DNA of 51,195 nucleotides from Mesorhizobium alhagi CCNWXJ12-2 (GCF_000236565.1 NZ_AHAM01000330.1:1-51195); one strand, 5' to 3'. Shown: positions 8,679 through 17,581, counted from the stretch's first letter. Numbers and translations: made by a program. Notes: generated by a model not told the origin, from the sequence alone.

Positions 8679-9218
8679 ATGAGCAGGTTTCTAGGCCCGA
8701 TCCGTCAGCTCGGCTACGTGGTCGACGATATCGAGGCCGCCATGGCCCACTGGCACGAGGTGATGGGCGTTGGCCCCTGGTTCTACAATCCGAAAGTGCC
8801 GATCGAGGATTATCGCTACGAGGACAAATCCTACGAGGTGCACAATTCGGTCGCGCTCGCCAATAGCGGATCGATGCAGGTGGAACTGATCCAGACGCGC
8901 AACGACGCGCCGTCGATGTATCGCGATTTCATGCGCGCCGGCCATCGCGGCCTGCAGCACGTCGCCTACTGGACGCAAACCTATGACGCCGATCTCGCGC
9001 GCATGGAAGCTCGGGGCTTTCGCCGCAAGATGAGCGGCAAGGTCGGCGCGAACGGCCGCTTCGTCTATTTCGACCGGGAAGCCCACCCCGGCACGGTGAT
9101 CGAACTCTCGGAGGTGCTCGGACCGAAAGGGCGCATGTTCGACATGATCCGCGAGGCCGCGCAGGATTGGGACGGGGCAAACCCGGTACGGCCTTTCCCC
9201 GATCTTTCGGCGATCTGA
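8679..9218 (+). CDS. VOC (glyoxalase/epimerase-fold) protein in the TRAP operon
   Basis: A 179-residue vicinal-oxygen-chelate protein. Possible metal ligands by position in the fold are Gln10 (RQLGYVVDD), Glu69 (MQVELIQ), His94 (LQHVAYW) and Glu142 (VIELSEV), a pattern like methylmalonyl-CoA epimerases and glyoxalases. It starts eight bases after dctM and ends seven bases before the RuBisCO-like gene, so it should act in the same pathway. An isomerase, epimerase or lyase step on a 2-hydroxy or 2-oxo acid is plausible, but no substrate can be read from the sequence. No described sugar-acid pathway that I can name pairs this family with a RuBisCO-like protein. Confidence 0.8.
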   Translation: MSRFLGPIRQLGYVVDDIEAAMAHWHEVMGVGPWFYNPKVPIEDYRYEDKSYEVHNSVALANSGSMQVELIQTRNDAPSMYRDFMRAGHRGLQHVAYWTQTYDADLARMEARGFRRKMSGKVGANGRFVYFDREAHPGTVIELSEVLGPKGRMFDMIREAAQDWDGANPVRPFPDLSAI

Positions 9219-9225
9219 GGCAAAG

Positions 9226-10500
9226 ATGAAGCCCGCAACGATCGAAGCCTCCTACCTGATCGAGACGCCGCTCGAACCCGCGGCGGTGGCGGCGATCATG
9301 GCCGGAGAACAGAGCAGCGGCACCTTCGTGCGCGTCGCCGGCGAGACCGACGAACTGCGCCGGCGCGCGGCGGCGCAAGTGCTCTCGGTCGAGGAACTGG
9401 AGCCCGCAGCAGCGCCGAGCCTTTCCAGCGCTTGGCTCGAACGCCAGCGCGCGCAGGGGCCTTGGCGCAGGGCGAAGGTGCGCATCGCCTTTCCGGCCGT
9501 CAACATCGGCGCGAACCTTCCGACTCTCGCAGCGACGGTAGCCGGCAACCTTTACGACCTCGGCGAGGTCACGGGCCTGAAGCTGCTCGGTGTCGATTTT
9601 CCGCAGGACTACCGCATGCGCTTCGAACTGCCCGCGCTCGGTATCGAAGGTACGCGCGAGCGGCTGAATGTTCACGGCCGTCCATTCTTCGGCACGATCA
9701 TCAAGCCGAATGTCGGCATGTCGGCGGATCAGATCGCCGACCTTGTGGCGCTTCTGTGCGAGGCCGGCGTCGACTTCATCAAGGACGACGAGATCTGCGC
9801 CGACCCGGACCACGCGCCGCTTCACCTGCGCGTGTCGGCGGTCATGGCAAAAGTGCGGGCCTATCGCGACCGCACCGGCCGCGACGTGATGGTCGCCTTC
9901 AATATCACCGACGAGACCGACGCCATGCGCCGCCACGCCGAACTGGTGGAGCGGGAAGGGGGCTCTTGCGTGATGGTGAGCCTCAACTGGTGCGGCCTGT
10001 CCGGCGTCCAGACGCTCCGCCGCGCAACGCCGCTGGCGCTTCACGGCCATCGCAACGGCTATGGCGCCTTCGGCCGGCATCCGGCGCTCGGCATCGGCTT
10101 CGATGCCTACCAGGCGCTCTACCGGCTGGCCGGCGTCGACCACATGCATGTGCACGGCATCGGCGGAAAATTCTCCGATGCGGCCGAAGAGGTCGAGGCG
10201 GCGGCAAGGCGCTGCCTGAAGCCGCTCGCGGCGGATGCGCCAGACGCCTCGGATGCGGTGCTGCCGGTCTTCTCCTCCGGCCAGTGGTCCGGCACATTGC
10301 CGCGCACATGGGAGGCTGTCGGCGCAGCCGACTTCATGTTCCTCGCCGGCGGCGGCATCCTGGCCCATCCGGATGGGCCGGCAGCCGGTGTCGCGAGCCT
10401 GAGGCAGGCCTGGGAAGCCGTCGCCGAAGGCCGGGACCTCGCAGCCGCTGCCGCGACACGCCCTGAGCTTGCCGCTGCGCTCTCCTTCTTCGGGCGCTGA
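9226..10500 (+). CDS. RuBisCO-like protein (form IV), metal site intact
   Basis: A 424-residue homologue of the RuBisCO large subunit. The barrel has the catalytic lysine region GTIIKPNVGM (Lys160) and the carbamylated-lysine motif FIKDDE (Lys186, Asp188, Glu189), so Mg2+-enolate chemistry should be possible. Other active-site equivalents are HGHRNG (His275), HVHGIGGKF (His310, loop-6 Lys315), SSGQ (350-353) and the phosphate loop AGGGIL (374-379). KPN replaces the KPK of true RuBisCO and other substrate residues differ, so CO2 fixation is unlikely. Near relatives next to DUF1537 kinases include 3-oxo-isoapionate-4-phosphate decarboxylase (OiaX) of apiose breakdown; that or another sugar-acid phosphate decarboxylase/isomerase is my inference. 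The kinase gene starts two bases after this stop. Confidence 0.88.
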   Translation: MKPATIEASYLIETPLEPAAVAAIMAGEQSSGTFVRVAGETDELRRRAAAQVLSVEELEPAAAPSLSSAWLERQRAQGPWRRAKVRIAFPAVNIGANLPTLAATVAGNLYDLGEVTGLKLLGVDFPQDYRMRFELPALGIEGTRERLNVHGRPFFGTIIKPNVGMSADQIADLVALLCEAGVDFIKDDEICADPDHAPLHLRVSAVMAKVRAYRDRTGRDVMVAFNITDETDAMRRHAELVEREGGSCVMVSLNWCGLSGVQTLRRATPLALHGHRNGYGAFGRHPALGIGFDAYQALYRLAGVDHMHVHGIGGKFSDAAEEVEAAARRCLKPLAADAPDASDAVLPVFSSGQWSGTLPRTWEAVGAADFMFLAGGGILAHPDGPAAGVASLRQAWEAVAEGRDLAAAAATRPELAAALSFFGR

Positions 10501-10502
10501 CC

Positions 10503-11798
10503 GTGGCGGTCGACTATCTCTTCATCGGCGACGATTTCACCGGTGCGTCCGACACGCTGGCGACGTTGGCCGAGGCCGGACGCCGCGTCCGACTGTTCCT
10601 GCACCCCCCAGATCCCGCCGCCGTCTCGGCCGAGCGGCTCGATGCGGTGGGCATTGCCACTGACCTGCGCGCCTTACCGCCCCGACGGATCGCGGACCGG
10701 CTCGACGTGCTCGCGGAAACCGTTGCGGCGTTGTCGCCGCGCATCATCCACTACAAGGTCTGCTCCACCTTCGATTCGTCGCCGACCGTCGGCAGCATCG
10801 GCGCTGCCGTCCTGGCGCTCGAACGCCATCTTGATCCCGCGCTCACGGCCATCGTCGGCGGCCAGCCCAGTCTTGGCCGGTATTGCCTCTTCGGCAATCT
10901 GTTTGCACGCGGGCCGGACGGCGCGGTCCACCGCATCGATCGCCACCCGGTGATGAGCCGCCATCCCGTCACGCCGATGGCCGAGGCGGATTTGCGCGTG
11001 CATCTCGCAGCCCAGGGGCTCGACGGATTGGTCCTTGAGGCTTGGCAGTCCCTTGGCGACGGGCTTGCCGCGCGCCTGTCGGCGCATCTGGCCGCCCCAC
11101 GCCCGCGCATCCTCTTCGACGCCGCAGTGCAGTCCGATGTAAACCGGATCGGCAGAGCCTTGCACAATCTCGAGGTCGGCGGCGGTCCATTGCTCCTCGT
11201 CGGCGCGAGCAGTGTCGCCGAGGCTTTCATCGCAGGCTCCGATCATCCAATAGCGGACGCTTCGCGGCCCTCGTCCGCTTCGACGATTTCAACGGGCGGC
11301 CCATGCCTCGTGCTCGCGGGCAGCCGCTCGGCGATTACCGCCGCTCAGGTCGATGCCGCACGCATGTTCCATCGCATTCCGATCCGCCGCGCCGACCTTG
11401 CCGACGCGGTTTTCCAGGATCTGGCCGCTGACTCGGCCTCCTGGCTGGAGCGCGGCAGCAACGTGCTTCTCCATCTCCTCCCCGAAGAGGATTACCGCCT
11501 GTCCGGCGGCGAACTGGCCGATCGTCTCGCCACGCTCGCATCGGCTGTGCTGGACCGCCATCCGGTCCGCGCACTCGGCATCGCCGGCGGCGACACATCG
11601 AGCGCCATCGTCCATCGGCTCGGCTTCGAGAGCCTTGCCTTCCTCCACCGGATGGATCCCGGCGTGGCCCTTTGCGCAAGCCGTTCATCCCTGGCGGTTC
11701 GCGATGGGGTGATCCTGCTCCTCAAAGGCGGCCAGGTCGGGCAACCCGACATTTTCGACCGCTTCGCCACCTTTTTCCGGGCTGGCGGTCTCGCTTGA
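10503..11798 (+). CDS. Four-carbon acid sugar kinase family protein (DUF1537)
   Basis: A 431-residue ATP-dependent kinase of the OtnK/DtnK/OiaK family, which phosphorylates tetronates or related sugar acids. The N-terminal acid-sugar-binding domain begins DYLFIGDDFTGASDTLATL with the family Asp pair, and the C-terminal nucleotide-binding domain has GIAGGDTSSAIV. Start is GTG 10503, two bases after the RuBisCO-like gene. It probably makes the phosphorylated substrate for that protein. Specificity among erythronate, threonate, 3-oxo-isoapionate and others cannot be decided here: the dehydrogenase or epimerase that would mark a tetronate pathway is absent. The gene ends 15 bases before the convergent ABC permease. 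Confidence 0.88.
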   Translation: MAVDYLFIGDDFTGASDTLATLAEAGRRVRLFLHPPDPAAVSAERLDAVGIATDLRALPPRRIADRLDVLAETVAALSPRIIHYKVCSTFDSSPTVGSIGAAVLALERHLDPALTAIVGGQPSLGRYCLFGNLFARGPDGAVHRIDRHPVMSRHPVTPMAEADLRVHLAAQGLDGLVLEAWQSLGDGLAARLSAHLAAPRPRILFDAAVQSDVNRIGRALHNLEVGGGPLLLVGASSVAEAFIAGSDHPIADASRPSSASTISTGGPCLVLAGSRSAITAAQVDAARMFHRIPIRRADLADAVFQDLAADSASWLERGSNVLLHLLPEEDYRLSGGELADRLATLASAVLDRHPVRALGIAGGDTSSAIVHRLGFESLAFLHRMDPGVALCASRSSLAVRDGVILLLKGGQVGQPDIFDRFATFFRAGGLA

Positions 11799-11813
11799 AC
11801 CAGAACGTCAGCC

Positions 11814-12695
11814 TCAGCCCTTCACTGCGGATCCGACGATGCTGTCGACGAAAAACCGTTGCAGGAAAACGAACAGGGCCAGCGGCGGCAGCACGGCAAG
11901 CGTGGCGCCGGCCATCACCAGATTGGTGTTCATCGCGCCGCGATTGTAGCTCAGGAGCCGGCTGAGGCTGATGACGATCGGGTACTGATCGCCGCTCCCC
12001 TGCAGCACTGTCAGCGGCCACAGATAGCTGTTCCAGTGATAGACAAAGGCGAACAGCGCCAGTGCGGCGATCGCCGGCGTGACGGTCGGCGCGACGATGC
12101 TGAACAGAATTCGCATTTCCGACGCGCCGTCCATGCGCGCCGCATCGATCAGATCGTCAGGTACGCCGGCGATGAACTGGCGCATGAGGAAGATGCCGAA
12201 CGCATTGGCGAGATTGGGAAGTATCACGCCCGCCAGGCTGGCATTGAGGCCAAGCGAGCCGACGATCCGGTAGAGAGGGATCAGGGTGACGATGGGCGGC
12301 AGGAACATCGTCGCGATCAGAACCGAAAACAGCAGATTGCGGCCGCGGAAACGGTATTTCGCAAAGGCGTAGCCGGCCATCAGGCTGGTCAGGAGGATGC
12401 CGGCTGTCGTCACCGTTGCGATGATCATGGAATTCCACATCGACCGCCCGACATTTATGACTCCGGCGACCTTCTCGTAGGCTTCGAAGTTCGGCGATTG
12501 CGGGATCCAGACCGGCGGCACCTGCATGCTCTCGGCGGTGGTCTTGAAACTGGAAAGCACCATCCAGACCAGCGGGAACGCCGAGGCGACGACCAGCGCA
12601 AGCATCAGCGTGGCGATGAGGGCATCGCCCGCGGTCGGCCGTTTCCGCCGGAAGAACAGCCCCTGCCGCGGCGCCTGGTCGATGGCGGCGCTCAT
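11814..12695 (-). CDS. ABC sugar transporter permease (MalG/UgpE type)
   Basis: A 293-residue inner-membrane permease of the CUT1 carbohydrate family with about six helices. The EAA loop that docks the ATPase is LIDAARMDGASEMRILFSIV, followed by PTVTPAIA. The ATG overlaps the stop of the partner permease by four bases. This set (binding protein plus two permeases) has no ATPase gene beside it, so it must borrow an MsmK/UgpC-type ATPase from elsewhere. Confidence 0.9.
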   Translation of the reverse strand: MSAAIDQAPRQGLFFRRKRPTAGDALIATLMLALVVASAFPLVWMVLSSFKTTAESMQVPPVWIPQSPNFEAYEKVAGVINVGRSMWNSMIIATVTTAGILLTSLMAGYAFAKYRFRGRNLLFSVLIATMFLPPIVTLIPLYRIVGSLGLNASLAGVILPNLANAFGIFLMRQFIAGVPDDLIDAARMDGASEMRILFSIVAPTVTPAIAALALFAFVYHWNSYLWPLTVLQGSGDQYPIVISLSRLLSYNRGAMNTNLVMAGATLAVLPPLALFVFLQRFFVDSIVGSAVKG

Positions 12696-13582
12696 TCGTC
12701 GTCTTTCCGTCTGGCAAGGGCGAAGAGCGCGAAAATCACCACGATCAGCGACAGCATCAGCATCACCGCCATGGCCGAGCCCAAGCCGCCCTGCGCCCGT
12801 TCGATGCCGACGCGGCGGATGTGATAGGTCAGCACATTGGTCGATCCGACAGGCCCGCCCTGGGTGATCAGGGCCACCGGCTCGAACACCTGCACGGCAT
12901 TGATGATGGCAATGACCGCACTGAACAGAAGCGTGCGCCGGAGCAGGGGCAATGTGATCGCATAGAACTGCTGGAAGGCGTTTGCCCCGTCGATTCTGGC
13001 GGCCTCATAGAGGCTGTGCGGGATCTGCGTCAGCCCGGCGATCGCCAGTACGGTGAAATAGCCGACCTGCTGCCAGACATTCAGGAAGACGATGGAGACC
13101 AGGGCGGTATCGGGAGACGACAGCCAGGGCTGCGGCCCGACGCCGATCCAGCCGAGCATCTGGTTGAAAGGTCCTTCGGTCGGCGAATAGAGTTTCGACC
13201 AGACCAGCGCCACGGCGATCATCGGCACCATGTAGGTGGAAAACAGCACGGTCCGCAAAACACTACCGCCGGCGACGTGGCGTTGGTGGACGAGGAGCCC
13301 CAGCCCGACCGAGAGCGGCAAGATCAGCACGATCGACAGCGCCGTGTAGATCGCCGTGTTGAGGAATGCGCCCTTGAAATCGCGCCCGACGGAAGTCGGT
13401 CCGAAAATCTCGAAGAAATTGTCGAGGCCGATGAATCGCGCTGTCTGAAATCCGGTCTGCGTCGACCAGTGCTGCAGCGACAGCCAGAGCGTCAGGGCCA
13501 TCGGCAACAGGATGAACACGCCGATCAGGGCAACGGCGGGGGTGAGCATCGCCCACACGGAGCCGCTATAGGATCTCGTCAT
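12692..13582 (-). CDS. ABC sugar transporter permease (MalF/UgpA type)
   Basis: A 296-residue CUT1-family permease. The first helix is VALIGVFILLPMALTLWLSL and the EAA loop is LYEAARIDGANAFQQFYAI. It forms the membrane channel with the downstream MalG-type protein, with which it is translationally coupled. It lies 63 bases after the binding-protein gene on the same strand. Substrate is probably a sugar or amino sugar, judging from the kinase and aldolase genes transcribed in the opposite direction. Confidence 0.9.
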   Translation of the reverse strand: MTRSYSGSVWAMLTPAVALIGVFILLPMALTLWLSLQHWSTQTGFQTARFIGLDNFFEIFGPTSVGRDFKGAFLNTAIYTALSIVLILPLSVGLGLLVHQRHVAGGSVLRTVLFSTYMVPMIAVALVWSKLYSPTEGPFNQMLGWIGVGPQPWLSSPDTALVSIVFLNVWQQVGYFTVLAIAGLTQIPHSLYEAARIDGANAFQQFYAITLPLLRRTLLFSAVIAIINAVQVFEPVALITQGGPVGSTNVLTYHIRRVGIERAQGGLGSAMAVMLMLSLIVVIFALFALARRKDDE

Positions 13583-13645
13583 GAAACTGCCCTTCGGCGC
13601 AGCGGAAGCCGACGATACGCTGCTTCCGCCACCGGCGTGTAGAGG

Positions 13646-14938
13646 CTATTGGGCGGCACGCTCGAGAATGGAGACGGCGTCGGCCTGCGCATTCGCCTGC
13701 GCTTCCTTGGCCGAGACCTGCCCATATTGCAGCGCCTCGATCGTCTGCTGAAGGGATTCGCTGAACTCCTGCCCGCCGAGCACCACCGGGAACGGCTTGG
13801 CGTCGGCAAGCACGCTTACATAGCCGGAAAGGAAATCCGAGCCGAGCCTGTCCTTCAAGGCTTCAACGTCGGAGCTGCGCGATGGCAAAATGCCCATCGA
13901 CATCAGGATATCCGCCATCGCCGACGCGCCTTTCGGTCCGGATTCCGGGCTGTTCAGCCATGCGAGGAAATCCCAGGCCGCCTTCTGCTCGGCTTCGCCG
14001 GCTCCGGCATTGACGACGGTCATCCATGAATAGGAGATCGAGCGCGGCTTGTCGCCGCTCGGCCCGACCGGGATCGGCGCGGTGCCTATGTCGGAGAATT
14101 TCTCGCCCATGCCGGCCTTCAGCGCGCTTTCCCACCAATTGGCCATGATGATCATGCCGGTCTTGCCGGATACGAAATTGTCGAGGAAAGGCCCGGTCGT
14201 GTTGGCGTCGGCGGTTCCCATCGCCGGATCGGTGACGCCCGCCGTGATCAAGTCCTCGTAGAGCTGGAAGGTTTCTCCCGCCGCCTTGCTGTCGAGGGCC
14301 GGCTTGCCGTCGACGACCAGATCGCCGCCATTGGAGACCAGCAATGAGGAGAACGGGTGCACGACGCCCGCCGCCCATGAATTGATCATGCCGAAGCCTT
14401 GCTGGCCGGCATCCTTCTTCGTCAGCTTGGCTGCGGCGTCCTTCAATTCATCCCAGGTTTTCGGCGGCGCCGAAATCCCACCCTCGCTGAACAGCGCCTT
14501 GTTGTAGTTCAGCGCATAGACGTCGATCTCGTTGGGAATGCCGTAGAGCGTGCCGCCGACGCTGGCTGCCGAGACGATGCCCGCCGGCCAAGCGCCTTTA
14601 ACCTCGCTCGCTACGGCGTCGGGCGCGGGAGCGACGAGCTTGTCGCGCGCCAGTTCAGGCAGCCACAGATCGTAGATGCCGGCAATCGTAGCGCCCTCCG
14701 AGTCGCCGCCCTGCGAGCGCAAGGTGGTCAGAAGGTCTCCGAACGGAACGGCGCGCACCGTCACCGCGACATCGGGATTGGTCTTGGCGTACTCCTTGGC
14801 CGCGTTCTCGAGCAGGGCGACCGTTTCGGGCGCCCAGTGGGTGAGATACGAGATGTTGACCGGCTCGGCCCAGGCGGCAGTCGGCAGGGCCATGACGCCG
14901 GCCGCAAGCGCACATTTGATCGTCCACGCGAGTTTCAT
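13646..14938 (-). CDS. ABC transporter sugar-binding protein (family 1)
   Basis: A 430-residue periplasmic solute-binding protein of the UgpB/MalE class. Residues 1-24 are a Sec signal (WTIKCALAAGVMALPTAAWA). The mature part begins EPVNISYLTHWAPE, and the middle has the typical GKTGMIIMANWWESALKAG and a Trp-rich ligand region. A strong ribosome binding site (GGGAGGAC) precedes the ATG. First gene of the minus-strand transporter operon; it diverges from the ROK kinase across a 206-base region with a GntR-like palindrome, so both operons are probably controlled together. Confidence 0.9.
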   Translation of the reverse strand: MKLAWTIKCALAAGVMALPTAAWAEPVNISYLTHWAPETVALLENAAKEYAKTNPDVAVTVRAVPFGDLLTTLRSQGGDSEGATIAGIYDLWLPELARDKLVAPAPDAVASEVKGAWPAGIVSAASVGGTLYGIPNEIDVYALNYNKALFSEGGISAPPKTWDELKDAAAKLTKKDAGQQGFGMINSWAAGVVHPFSSLLVSNGGDLVVDGKPALDSKAAGETFQLYEDLITAGVTDPAMGTADANTTGPFLDNFVSGKTGMIIMANWWESALKAGMGEKFSDIGTAPIPVGPSGDKPRSISYSWMTVVNAGAGEAEQKAAWDFLAWLNSPESGPKGASAMADILMSMGILPSRSSDVEALKDRLGSDFLSGYVSVLADAKPFPVVLGGQEFSESLQQTIEALQYGQVSAKEAQANAQADAVSILERAAQ

Positions 14939-14971
14939 GAAGTCCTCCCAGCTGACCGCGATTGCGTTCCC

Positions 14972-14987
14972 ATGACCAATCGGTCAT
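14972..14987. promoter_or_regulatory. Palindrome in the divergent promoter, candidate GntR operator
   Basis: ATGACCAATCGGTCAT has perfect 6-base arms around four bases. It lies 34 bases upstream of the binding-protein ATG, in the region shared by the transporter operon and the kinase/GntR/SIS operon. A second AT-rich dyad-like stretch (GGTTATAACGTCATATAC) follows. The GntR/UTRA regulator encoded at 16017 is the obvious candidate ligand. Confidence 0.45.
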
Positions 14988-15144
14988 AAGAGGTTATAAC
15001 GTCATATACGCATTCGCAAGTGAGGCGTCTCAGAATCCGCGGTTGCCGAGGAGAGGCAGATCCGGCGCCGGGCCGCCGAAGGTGAGGGAGGGTAGCAATG
15101 GTTTCGGAGACAGACATGCCGGCCCCGGGACAGCCGGACCAACC

Positions 15145-16020
15145 ATGACGCAGGTGCTCGCGATCGATCTCGGCGGCACCCAATTGCGGGCCGCGGTCCA
15201 TGCCGGCGACATTGCGGCGCTGCGCGACATAACCCGCGAAGCAGCGCCCGCCAGTTTTGCCGAGTTCACGAGCCGCCTTGCTGCGTTGCGGGCCGAGGCA
15301 GGCGGCGTGGCCGGGATAGGGCTCGCGGTGCCGGGCCTGATCGAGGGCACGACATGCCGCTGGATCCCCAACCTTCCTTATCTCGACGGCGTCGACATCG
15401 CCGCGCTCCTGCCGGACGTGCAGATTGGCCTGGGCAACGACGCGCAGATTTCGCTGCTCGCGGAAAGCACGGCCGGCGCCGCCCAGGGCGTCTCGGACGC
15501 GATCCTGCTGGCGATCGGAACCGGCATCGGCTCGGCCGTACTCGCCAACGGCCAGATTGTCGCCGGGTCGCGCGGCGGAGCATGCTCCTTCGGCTGGGCC
15601 TGCGCCGACATGGACGACCCCGGCGAGGAGCGCAGCGGCTGGCTGGAGCGCATGGCGGCGGGAAGAGCGCTTGACGGCATAGCCGCCCGGACCGGCAAGG
15701 CGAGCGCCGCAGACCTGATCGCGTCGGCGCGAGACGGTGACCGCGCGGCCATTGCCGCCTTGCAGATGCCGGCGCAAAGCCTCGGGACGGCGCTTGCCGG
15801 CGCGGTTGCGCTGCTCGATCCCGAGATCGTTCTGATAGCGGGCGGCATTTCCGCCGCGCTCGACGTGCTCGCGCCGCAGATTCTGGCAGCGATGCGACGC
15901 CAACTTCCCGCGCATCTGCGCGGTATCGAGATCAGGCCCGGTACATTCGGCCCGCGCGCCGGACTTGTCGGCGCTGCGATCGCCGGAGCCGCCGGCGAGA
16001 ACTGGAGACGGTTGGGATGA
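15145..16020 (+). CDS. ROK-family sugar kinase, NanK-like, without zinc motif
   Basis: A 291-residue ROK protein that probably phosphorylates a hexose or N-acyl amino sugar. The phosphate-binding motif LAIDLGGTQLRAAV opens the protein, GIGLAVPGLIEG follows, and the second ATP-site glycine motif is LLAIGTGIGSAV. The usual CxCGxxGCxE zinc cluster is missing: that region reads GACSFGWACADMDDPGEE. This puts it in a divergent subgroup, possibly with altered specificity. ATG 15145 is chosen because the conserved LAIDLGGT begins four residues later; the open frame upstream has no homologous look. The stop overlaps the GntR gene (ATGA). Confidence 0.85.
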   Translation: MTQVLAIDLGGTQLRAAVHAGDIAALRDITREAAPASFAEFTSRLAALRAEAGGVAGIGLAVPGLIEGTTCRWIPNLPYLDGVDIAALLPDVQIGLGNDAQISLLAESTAGAAQGVSDAILLAIGTGIGSAVLANGQIVAGSRGGACSFGWACADMDDPGEERSGWLERMAAGRALDGIAARTGKASAADLIASARDGDRAAIAALQMPAQSLGTALAGAVALLDPEIVLIAGGISAALDVLAPQILAAMRRQLPAHLRGIEIRPGTFGPRAGLVGAAIAGAAGENWRRLG

Positions 16021-16760
16021 GCGAGGCGACATATGCGCAACCTGATCGTCGCCGGCCCGAACCACTCTGGTATCAGGTCGAGCAGGCCATCCGCGCAATC
16101 ATCAAGAGCGGCGAGTGGCCGACCGGCAGCCAGATTCCAGCTGAAGACCGGCTCGGCATCATGCTCGGCGTCAGCCGCATCACGCTGCGCCACGCGCTGC
16201 GCAATCTCGAGGAACAGGGATTGTTGCGGCGCGAACACGGCCGCGGCACGTTCGTGCGCAGCGCCACGCTGGTCGCCGGAACGCGCGAACTGACCAGCTT
16301 TACGCAGGAGATGGGCAACCTCGGCCTCGTCGTCGGATCGCGCATTCTCGATTTCGGCATGGGCACGGCGGACGCTGCAACCGCCGGGGCCCTGGAAATC
16401 GAGGAAGGAGATCCGGTGGTTCGCATTCGCCGGCTTCGTCTCGGCAATGATGCGCCGATCGGCATCCAGACGGCGCAATTGCCCGGCGTGCGGGTGCCGA
16501 ACTTCCTTGAACCCGGTCCGCCGGAAGGCTCGCTCTACGAAACGCTGAGCAGGCGCTACGGGATCATGCCGGTGGAAGCCCGCGAGGTCTACCGCGTCGC
16601 ATCGGTGGGCATCGACGATGCGGCGCTTCTCGACCTTCCGGCCGGAAGCCCGGCCTTCGTCGTGGAGCGCGTCACCACCGACGAACGCGGTCCGTTTGAA
16701 TTCACGGTTTCGGTCATGCGCGGCGACCGTTACGAAATCCGCTCGACATTGCGGACCTAA
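16017..16760 (+). CDS. GntR-family regulator, HutC/UTRA subfamily
   Basis: A 247-residue regulator. The winged helix is near residues 14-80 (LWYQVEQAIRAIIKSGEWP, then VSRITLRHALRNLEEQGLL and HGRGTFVR). The UTRA effector domain fills the rest. UTRA domains commonly bind phosphorylated sugars or amino-sugar phosphates, which fits the kinase, SIS and aldolase neighbours. It overlaps the ROK stop by four bases and is followed 26 bases later by the SIS gene. It most likely controls this operon and the divergent ABC transporter through the palindrome at 14972-14987. Confidence 0.9.
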   Translation: MSEATYAQPDRRRPEPLWYQVEQAIRAIIKSGEWPTGSQIPAEDRLGIMLGVSRITLRHALRNLEEQGLLRREHGRGTFVRSATLVAGTRELTSFTQEMGNLGLVVGSRILDFGMGTADAATAGALEIEEGDPVVRIRRLRLGNDAPIGIQTAQLPGVRVPNFLEPGPPEGSLYETLSRRYGIMPVEAREVYRVASVGIDDAALLDLPAGSPAFVVERVTTDERGPFEFTVSVMRGDRYEIRSTLRT

Positions 16761-16786
16761 CCCCAAATCACAACAGGAGTAGAATT

Positions 16787-17581
16787 GTGTCTGACCTCTA
16801 TATCGGCCGTTTGGCCGCGCTGATCGAACAGGCCTCGGTCGCCAATGCCGAGGCGTTCGAAACCGCCTCCGGCCGCTTTGCCGACACGCTGCAGGCCGAC
16901 GGGCTGATCCATCTTTACGGGTCGGGCCATTCAGTGCTGCCCTGCCAGGAGGCGTTCCCGCGCTACGGCACCTATGTCGGCTTCAACCCGCTGACCGACC
17001 CGCGCGTCATGTGGCACAATGTACTGGGCGCTGGCGGCGTGCGCGAACTGCTGTGGCTTGAGCGCACGGAAAACTACGCCGAAAAGTTCCTCGACCATCA
17101 GCCGCTCAACGAAGGCGATTCGATCATCATCTTCGGCCACAGCGGACGCAATTCGTCCGGCATCGAAACCGCCCTCTACGCCAAGGAGCGCGGCATGTTC
17201 GTCGTCGCAATCACCAGCAAGAACAATCTCGACAAGCCGGCCACGCATTCGTCCGGCAAGCGTCTTGCCGACGCCGCCGATCTCGTCATCGATACCGGCT
17301 CGCCGATCGAGGACGCCATCGTTCCGGTGGAAGGGTGGAGCCGCCCGGTGTCCGGCTCGTCGACCGTCTTGGCCATGATCATGACCCACGAGCTTATCGC
17401 CCGCACGGCGCAGAACCTGTCCAAACGCGGCATCGAACTGCCGACCTTCGCGTCGCCGACGATCGCCGGCGTGACACTGCACGATACCGACGTGATCTAT
17501 GGCGTCTATCGCGAGCGCATGATCGAGGCGCAGAAGAAGCACCTGCCCGCGTTCCAGGCAAAGATGCGCGGCGAGAAATAG
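16787..17581 (+). CDS. SIS-domain sugar-phosphate-binding protein (COG4821 type)
   Basis: A 264-residue sugar isomerase (SIS) domain protein. The phosphosugar loop is IHLYGSGHSVLPCQEAF near the N-terminus, and the second SIS motif is IIIFGHSGRNSSGIETAL around residue 110, followed by VVAITSKNN. The family is related to N-acetylmuramate-6-phosphate etherase and amino-sugar-phosphate isomerases, but members of this subgroup are largely uncharacterised. GTG start is supported by ACAGGAG nine bases upstream. It should act on the product of the ROK kinase. Confidence 0.82.
   Translation: MSDLYIGRLAALIEQASVANAEAFETASGRFADTLQADGLIHLYGSGHSVLPCQEAFPRYGTYVGFNPLTDPRVMWHNVLGAGGVRELLWLERTENYAEKFLDHQPLNEGDSIIIFGHSGRNSSGIETALYAKERGMFVVAITSKNNLDKPATHSSGKRLADAADLVIDTGSPIEDAIVPVEGWSRPVSGSSTVLAMIMTHELIARTAQNLSKRGIELPTFASPTIAGVTLHDTDVIYGVYRERMIEAQKKHLPAFQAKMRGEK

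Noticed and set aside
9226-10500. RuBisCO-like gene considered as true CO2-fixing RuBisCO
   Set aside because: KPN replaces the KPK motif, other substrate residues differ, and no small subunit, phosphoribulokinase or carboxysome gene is present.
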